From Microbacterium aerolatum (GTDB taxonomy: Bacteria; Actinomycetota; Actinomycetes; Actinomycetales; Microbacteriaceae), in the NCBI RefSeq assembly GCF_007988825.1, contig NZ_BJUW01000020.1, positions 1 to 47,627 on the forward strand: 47,627 nt of DNA, read 5' to 3'. Shown here one piece after another: positions 44,200 to 47,627 of this stretch. A model generated the notes under the pieces. That model was given only the letters and a program-made list of their open reading frames with translations. It was not told the DNA's origin and made no database searches. The translations under genes and the position numbers were made by a program. Each line of letters starts with the position of its first letter. Within the stretch, counting starts at the first letter, position 1.

Positions 44200-44340
44200 C
44201 CGCTGAAGAACCCGAGCGCGAGTTGTCCGCCGGGGCGAAGCACTCGCGCGATGAAGGAAGGAACCAGGTCGATCCCACGAACATCAAGACCGAGTGCATT
44301 CAGATGACTCGACCAGGCGAGTCGCACCTGTCCGGCACCC
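44200..44340 (-). pseudogene. Remnant of a class I SAM-dependent methyltransferase
   Basis: The minus-strand frame reads WSSHLNALGLDVRGIDLVPS, as in the SAM-binding core of a class I methyltransferase. It then jumps directly to RVLRPGGQLALGFFSGQ, the motif normally some 50-60 residues further on. The intervening piece and both ends of the protein are missing, so this is a deletion remnant about 47 codons long. It lies between the nhaA leader and the regulator cassette. Confidence 0.58.
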
Positions 44341-44453
44341 CGCCGAATACCTACCACATGCGTTTCGGTGCGATTTGGTTTCGGCGGGGAGTTTCGGCGG
44401 GTCACGCTTCGGCGTGTCGCGCGCTTGATCGTCATCCTTTGGCGTGAACGCCG

Positions 44454-44467
44454 GAAACGATCGTTTC
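44454..44467. repeat. Palindrome GAAACGATCGTTTC, left copy
   Basis: A perfect 14-bp palindrome 7 bp downstream of the regulator's stop codon. Its core AAACGATCGTTT recurs at 46096-46107, on the other side of the regulator/SRPBCC pair. It could mark a cassette boundary or be a protein-binding site. Confidence 0.6.
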
Positions 44468-44474
44468 TGGTGCG

Positions 44475-45344
44475 CTAGGAGTCTGCCGGCGCGGGTGTTG
44501 CGTTCCCGGCGAGCAGGGACAGGCGAAGCTTGGTCTCGTCAGAGGTTCCGGGCGCGGCGGTATAGATGACGACCTTGAGATCAGTGTCGGTATCCGTGAG
44601 AACGTCACAGTCCAATGTGATGGGGCCTATCCCATGACGCTGGATCGTCTTGCGGTCCTCGATGTGCCCTCCGACGGCCCCTTCTTGCCATAGCCGTGCG
44701 AAATCATGGCTTTTTTCGGTCATCTGCGCGATCAAAGAGGTGATCCTGCGGTCAGCCGGGTATCGGCCGGATGCGCGTCGCAGATCGGAAACAATGGCTC
44801 GGTCAGACGCTTCCGCATCGGCTAGTACGACGGGCCATGCGGCGATCTTGCCCTCGTCGCGGGACGTCAGAAAGCGGGACCTCACGAGGTTACGGCCCTC
44901 CGGCGCAAGCATCCGCGGATCCCCGAAAAGTGCTGTCCAAGACCGGTTCCACCAAACGAGCTGCCAATCCGCAGCGAAGACAGCCGCGGGCGTCTCCCCG
45001 AGCCGGACGAGCACGCGCTGCATCCCGGGAGGAATGTGATCGGTGACCATCCGGTCACCAGGCGGCTGCAGTCCAGCAATCCTGTAGAGGTGATCGCGTT
45101 CCTTCCGGTCTAGCTGCAACGCTCGCGCCAGGCCCGCCACGATTGCGGCCGATGGGGTGGTGACGCGTCCCTGCTCGAGCCGAACAACGTAGTCGACCGA
45201 CATACCGACGAGGTCGGCGAGTTCCTCGCGACGCAGACCTGGTGCACGTCGAGACCGACCGGCCGTAAGACCCACGGCAGCCGGGCTTGTTCGGTTGCGC
45301 CAGGCTCGAAGCGTCGCACCTAGCGTCAGATCGTTCACGGCCAT
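44475..45344 (-). CDS. XRE-family transcriptional regulator with MmyB-like ligand domain
   Basis: This 289-residue protein has an N-terminal helix-turn-helix (PGLRREELADLVGMSVDYVV, then RLEQGRVTTPS). A C-terminal MmyB-like PAS-type domain follows, marked by PAAVFAADWQLVWWNRSWTAL and HDFARLWQEG near residue 215. These actinobacterial proteins usually control a divergent gene, often for a small oxidoreductase or other enzyme, in response to a hydrophobic ligand. ATG 45344 is preferred; 45362 would add six residues. Base composition is somewhat lower in GC than neighbours. Two palindromes lie upstream. Confidence 0.85.
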   Translation of the reverse strand: MAVNDLTLGATLRAWRNRTSPAAVGLTAGRSRRAPGLRREELADLVGMSVDYVVRLEQGRVTTPSAAIVAGLARALQLDRKERDHLYRIAGLQPPGDRMVTDHIPPGMQRVLVRLGETPAAVFAADWQLVWWNRSWTALFGDPRMLAPEGRNLVRSRFLTSRDEGKIAAWPVVLADAEASDRAIVSDLRRASGRYPADRRITSLIAQMTEKSHDFARLWQEGAVGGHIEDRKTIQRHGIGPITLDCDVLTDTDTDLKVVIYTAAPGTSDETKLRLSLLAGNATPAPADS

Positions 45345-45379
45345 GTCTTCATCTTCGGCCATCAGCAACGACGGGACAG

Positions 45380-45421
45380 TAGGAAAGCTCTTCCTACCCC
45401 TCGACCGTCCCTGGTCGAGGG
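45380..45421. promoter_or_regulatory. Two palindromes in the divergent XRE/SRPBCC promoter
   Basis: TAGGAA (45380-45385) and TTCCTA (45391-45396) form a 6-bp repeat with 5-bp spacer. CCCTCGACC (45398-45406) and GGTCGAGGG (45413-45421) form a 9-bp repeat with 6-bp spacer. Both lie in the 103-bp gap between the divergent genes. One is likely the operator of the XRE regulator. Confidence 0.5.
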
Positions 45422-45447
45422 TCTCGAGTTCCCCCATCCTGGATTCC

Positions 45448-45957
45448 ATGACCCTCATCTATGCCACCGACCACACCGTTCCGGTCACTGTGCAGGCTCG
45501 CACCAGGCTCTCCCCGGAGGATGCGTTTCGCATCATCGCTCCTATCGACCTATCTCTGGTCTTCTCTGGCTGGGGCCCGTTTCCTGGCGTCCGTGGCGCG
45601 ACGAATCAAACCGGAGACTGGGACGCCGCGGGTCAGTCTCGCAACCCAGATTTGACCGACGGTTCGACAGCGATGGAGAAGCTCACCGAGTACACCGAAC
45701 CGAGTTCGTTCGCCTATGAGCTCACGGGCTTCACGAACATACTGCGACATCTCGTCGTCGGCGTGCGAGGCGAGTGGACGTTCAGTCCCGACGCCACCGG
45801 CACCCTGATCCGCTGGACATACGAATTCAAGCCGCTACCGCGGCGAATTCTCCTCGTGCGCCGCGTGCTCGGTCCCCTGTGGAGGAACTACATGCGAGTG
45901 GGCGTGCATCGTGCCGCTCGCGCTGCAGAGAACATCTCCGACACCGAATCCCGCTGA
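45448..45957 (+). CDS. SRPBCC-like hypothetical protein
   Basis: This 169-residue protein has the build of a START-like SRPBCC protein (helix-grip fold). It has an N-terminal strand (VPVTVQARTRLSPEDAFRII), a middle with YTEPSSFAYELTGFTN, the strand GVRGEWTFSPDATGTLIRWT, and a long C-terminal helix WRNYMRVGVHRAARAAENI. Such proteins bind or transform small hydrophobic molecules. Start 45448 is chosen because upstream codons fall in the regulator's promoter. No catalytic residues can be named. It is divergent from the XRE gene, whose MmyB-type domain may sense the same ligand. Confidence 0.75.
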   Translation: MTLIYATDHTVPVTVQARTRLSPEDAFRIIAPIDLSLVFSGWGPFPGVRGATNQTGDWDAAGQSRNPDLTDGSTAMEKLTEYTEPSSFAYELTGFTNILRHLVVGVRGEWTFSPDATGTLIRWTYEFKPLPRRILLVRRVLGPLWRNYMRVGVHRAARAAENISDTESR

Positions 45958-46090
45958 GCTATCCCGCCCTCATCGGGACACGCCACGAGGATCGTCGCCC
46001 AGCCTCCGGCAGACTGCACCAGGAAACCCCATCCAAGCAGCACTTGTGGCGAGCGTTTGCGGGCATCCGCGACTGCTACATCTGCAACGC

Positions 46091-46112
46091 GCCGCAAACG
46101 ATCGTTTACGGC
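46091..46112. repeat. Interrupted palindrome around AAACGATCGTTT, right copy
   Basis: GCCG-C-AAACGATCGTTT-A-CGGC reads as a 22-bp palindrome with one mismatched pair. Its 12-bp core equals that at 44455-44466. It lies 134 bp after the SRPBCC stop and 76 bp before the sensor start. The gap 45958-46187 (230 bp) holds only this and the sensor promoter. Confidence 0.6.
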
Positions 46113-46158
46113 TGATGATCGAGCCTTGCAGAAACGCGGATTAGTTCACGATGTCGTT

Positions 46159-46180
46159 AATTCATGAGTTCCTGTATTGT
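46159..46180 (+). promoter_or_regulatory. Promoter/operator of the CmtR-like sensor (candidate)
   Basis: AATTCATGAGTT (46159-46170) is an 11-of-12 palindrome, and a -10 like TATTGT lies at 46175-46180. With initiation around 46187, the GTG at 46188 would be leaderless. The palindrome would then be the binding site of the ArsR-family protein over its own promoter. Confidence 0.45.
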
Positions 46181-46187
46181 CCTGATT

Positions 46188-46529
46188 GTGCCCATTACTG
46201 CTCTCGCGTCCGCGACCCACACCGCGGCGGTCGCCCGTCTCGGCCACGCGCTGTCTGATCCGACCCGTGCGGGTGTCCTGTTGGCGTTGCGGGAAGCTCC
46301 TGCATACCCGTCAGACCTCGCGGATGCTCTCGGCGTCTCGCGGCAGGTCATGTCGAACCAGCTTGCATGCCTGCGCGGCTGCGGACTGGTCGAGGCAATC
46401 CCGGACGGTCGGCGCACCTGGTACCGACTAGCGGATGCCCACCTCGCCCCTGCCCTCGACGAGCTGATGGGCGTTGTTCTGTTTCTCGAGCCCGGCTGCT
46501 GTGGCGGAGAGAGCTGCACCTGCGCATGA
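46188..46529 (+). CDS. CmtR-like ArsR/SmtB metal-sensing repressor
   Basis: This 113-residue winged-helix repressor is closest to CmtR, the Cd(II)/Pb(II) sensor of mycobacteria. The recognition helix segment VMSNQLACLRGCGLV contains Cys61 and Cys65 in the CLRGC spacing of the CmtR metal site. The Cys-rich tail GCCGGESCTC can supply the third ligand. The N-terminal ARLGHALSDPTRAGVLLAL is standard for ArsR proteins. I use GTG 46188 as a likely leaderless start; ATG 46164 would add eight residues and overlap the operator. Its stop overlaps the transporter start (ATGA). Metal binding releases DNA and lets the pair be expressed. Confidence 0.85.
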   Translation: MPITALASATHTAAVARLGHALSDPTRAGVLLALREAPAYPSDLADALGVSRQVMSNQLACLRGCGLVEAIPDGRRTWYRLADAHLAPALDELMGVVLFLEPGCCGGESCTCA

Positions 46530-47209
46530 GCGCCACCGATATTCGGCTCACCAAGGAGCGCCGCGGTGTCCTCCAGCGGCGCGTCCGGTGGATCGTCACC
46601 GCAACGATTGTCTACAACATCGTCGAAGCGATCGTTGCCATCTCGGCTGGCTCAATCGCGTCCTCGACCGCGCTCATCGGATTCGGCCTCGACTCCACCA
46701 TCGAAGTCCTCTCGGCGGCAGCCGTCGCGTGGCAATTCACACGCCGCGATCCAGAGCGGTGGGAGCAGGGGACGCTGCGCGTCATTGCAATAGCTTTCTT
46801 CGCCCTCGCCGCATACGTCATCGTCTCCTCTGCTCTGGCCCTGCTCACTCAGACAGATGTCGAGCATTCGACGCTCGGCATCGTCATGACCGCGCTCAGC
46901 GTGGCGACCATGCCCTTCCTCTCGTTCGCGGAACGTCGCGCCGGCCGCGAACTCGGTTCGGCGACGGCAGTCGCGGACTCAAAACAGACCCTCATCTGCA
47001 CGTACCTGTCCGCCGCGGTGCTCATCGGGCTCGTTCTCAACAGCCTGTTCGGCTGGTGGTGGGCCGACGCGATCGCGGGTCTCGTCATTGCAGGCTTCGC
47101 GATCCGCGAGGGCAGCGAAGCCTGGCGCGGCGACGCCTGCGCGACCTCCGTAGGGATGCTCCTTGAAGACGACCACGAGCACGGCGAGCACGACACGCAC
47201 GAGCACTAA
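46526..47209 (+). CDS. Cation diffusion facilitator-type transporter
   Basis: This 227-residue membrane protein has six probable helices. It resembles the cation-diffusion-facilitator fold: helix 2 SIASSTALIGFGLDSTIEVL, helix 3 onwards FFALAAYVIVSSALAL, helix 5 ADSKQTLICTYLSAAVLIGL, helix 6 WWADAIAGLVIAGFAI. The cytoplasmic tail is short and ends in a His/Asp/Glu stretch (DDHEHGEHDTHEH) that should bind metal. The usual HxxxD of helix 5 is here DSKQT, so the metal site is not the classical one. Co-expression with a CmtR-like repressor implies export of Cd, Zn, Pb or Co. Confidence 0.87.
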   Translation: MSATDIRLTKERRGVLQRRVRWIVTATIVYNIVEAIVAISAGSIASSTALIGFGLDSTIEVLSAAAVAWQFTRRDPERWEQGTLRVIAIAFFALAAYVIVSSALALLTQTDVEHSTLGIVMTALSVATMPFLSFAERRAGRELGSATAVADSKQTLICTYLSAAVLIGLVLNSLFGWWWADAIAGLVIAGFAIREGSEAWRGDACATSVGMLLEDDHEHGEHDTHEH

Positions 47210-47339
47210 GAATCCACCGACCCGCTGGCGATTAAACGGTAGGTCCGCCCGATGTGCTGGGCATGCGAAGCTGCGGTGGGTGGTCTCATCACCGCACAGA
47301 GCACCAGGAAATGCGCGGTGCCGCAGGTAGCGTGGCGGT

Positions 47340-47531
47340 ATGTCGATCGAAACGTATATCGCGGTTCTGCACGACGATGAGGCGGCGGCCGATGATGGCG
47401 AATCCGTCCTCTGCCCGCTCCAGCCCAATGGGCAACCGAAGCCCAGCATCGATCACGATGGCGTGCTCTATGACCTCCTTGAAGCTCAGGGGCCGGACGG
47501 TGTGTTTGAGTACAGGCGCGCGAGAGCGTGA
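47340..47531 (+). CDS. Small hypothetical protein
   Basis: This 63-residue ORF starts at ATG 47340 and has an acidic, soluble composition (IETYIAVLHDDEAAADDGES, then GVLYDLLEAQGPDGVFEYRR). Codon usage fits the neighbours. There is no clear ribosome-binding site and I recognise no family. The 130-bp stretch between it and the transporter holds nothing I can identify. Confidence 0.5.
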   Translation: MSIETYIAVLHDDEAAADDGESVLCPLQPNGQPKPSIDHDGVLYDLLEAQGPDGVFEYRRARA

Positions 47532-47577
47532 ACCGTTCTGGGCTTCACCAGACCCATCGGAACTGATCTGAAGTGGT

Positions 47578-47627
47578 TCAGCGCACCAGGCGCGCGATCG
47601 CCTGGGACGCTTCACGCACTTTCTCTT
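47578..47627 (-). CDS. C-terminal end of an unidentified gene running off the window
   Basis: On the minus strand a frame enters from the right edge and ends with TGA at 47580-47578. The visible residues EKVREASQAIARLVR form an amphipathic helix with good codon bias. Too short to name. It is convergent with the small hypothetical ORF. Confidence 0.4.
   Translation of the reverse strand, partial: EKVREASQAIARLVR

Noticed and set aside
43324..44307. Plus-strand open frame opposite nhaA
   Set aside because: Asp/Arg-rich shadow of nhaA; no start signal and no family match.
44362..44397. Three GTTTCGG repeats as possible iterons of an origin
   Set aside because: Spacing is irregular (16 and 13 bp) and no replication gene is near; probably chance or decay product.
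45888..46097. Minus-strand frame of 69 codons after the SRPBCC gene
   Set aside because: It overlaps the end of the SRPBCC gene and matches no family I recognise; codon bias is weak.
1..47627. CRISPR arrays, tRNA or rRNA genes, transposases and integrases
   Set aside because: I looked for regular short repeats, tRNA-like cloverleaf ends and DDE or tyrosine/serine recombinase motifs and found none.

Overview
The window is chromosomal DNA of a high-GC actinobacterium, most likely a Microbacteriaceae member close to Microbacterium. The reasons are the strong GC3 bias, the many GTG starts and ATGA/GTGA gene overlaps, a DUF222-HNH endonuclease gene, an IdeR-type iron box, a CmtR-type metal sensor and a RelA/SpoT-domain small alarmone synthetase of actinobacterial look. 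The genus is inferred from sequence character, not from a marker gene. I saw no rRNA, tRNA, CRISPR array, transposase or integrase.

Region 1 (1-7801, + strand) is a tight operon: the end of an ABC permease, a glycine-betaine/choline-type binding lipoprotein, a formaldehyde-activating-enzyme (Fae) homologue, a beta-hydroxyacid dehydrogenase, an aldehyde dehydrogenase, a KduD-like SDR, an FAD-linked oxidase with an AGPS-like His triplet, and a compact FGGY kinase. It looks like import and oxidation of a methylated or quaternary-ammonium compound with release of formaldehyde, but I cannot assign a known pathway. This is my best candidate for an undescribed system.

Region 2 (7802-16228) holds a VanRS-like two-component pair divergent from a VanY-type D,D-carboxypeptidase, a GNAT acetyltransferase, a DUF3516 DEAD/DEAH helicase, deoD, an AlkD-like repair protein and an FUSC-type membrane protein. 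Region 3 (16229-21341) is an iron-siderophore operon (binding protein, two FecCD permeases, ATPase, siderophore-interacting flavoreductase). Two tandem iron boxes lie upstream and a strong hairpin terminator closes it.

Region 4 (21342-30828) has a polytopic membrane protein, PutP, a badly deleted TspO-like pseudogene, a small conserved-looking ORF followed by a large LAL-type LuxR regulator, a second GNAT protein, a DUF222-HNH protein and a small alarmone synthetase. Region 5 (30870-40883) is a TetR-controlled locus. On the minus strand are tetR and an M20 amidohydrolase. On the plus strand is an Opp-family ABC transporter (SBP, two ATPases, two permeases) ending in a cytoplasmic family-3 glycoside hydrolase. 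Two matching 18-bp palindromes sit in the divergent promoter.

Region 6 (40884-44474) has an intergenic repeat mosaic, a SulP transporter, a hairpin terminator, and nhaA with a structured leader that could be a cation riboswitch, followed by a methyltransferase remnant. Region 7 (44454-46112) is a small regulator/SRPBCC cassette bracketed by two copies of the palindrome AAACGATCGTTT. Region 8 (46113-47627) is a CmtR-like sensor with a cation diffusion facilitator, a small hypothetical ORF, and the C-terminal end of a gene that runs off the window.
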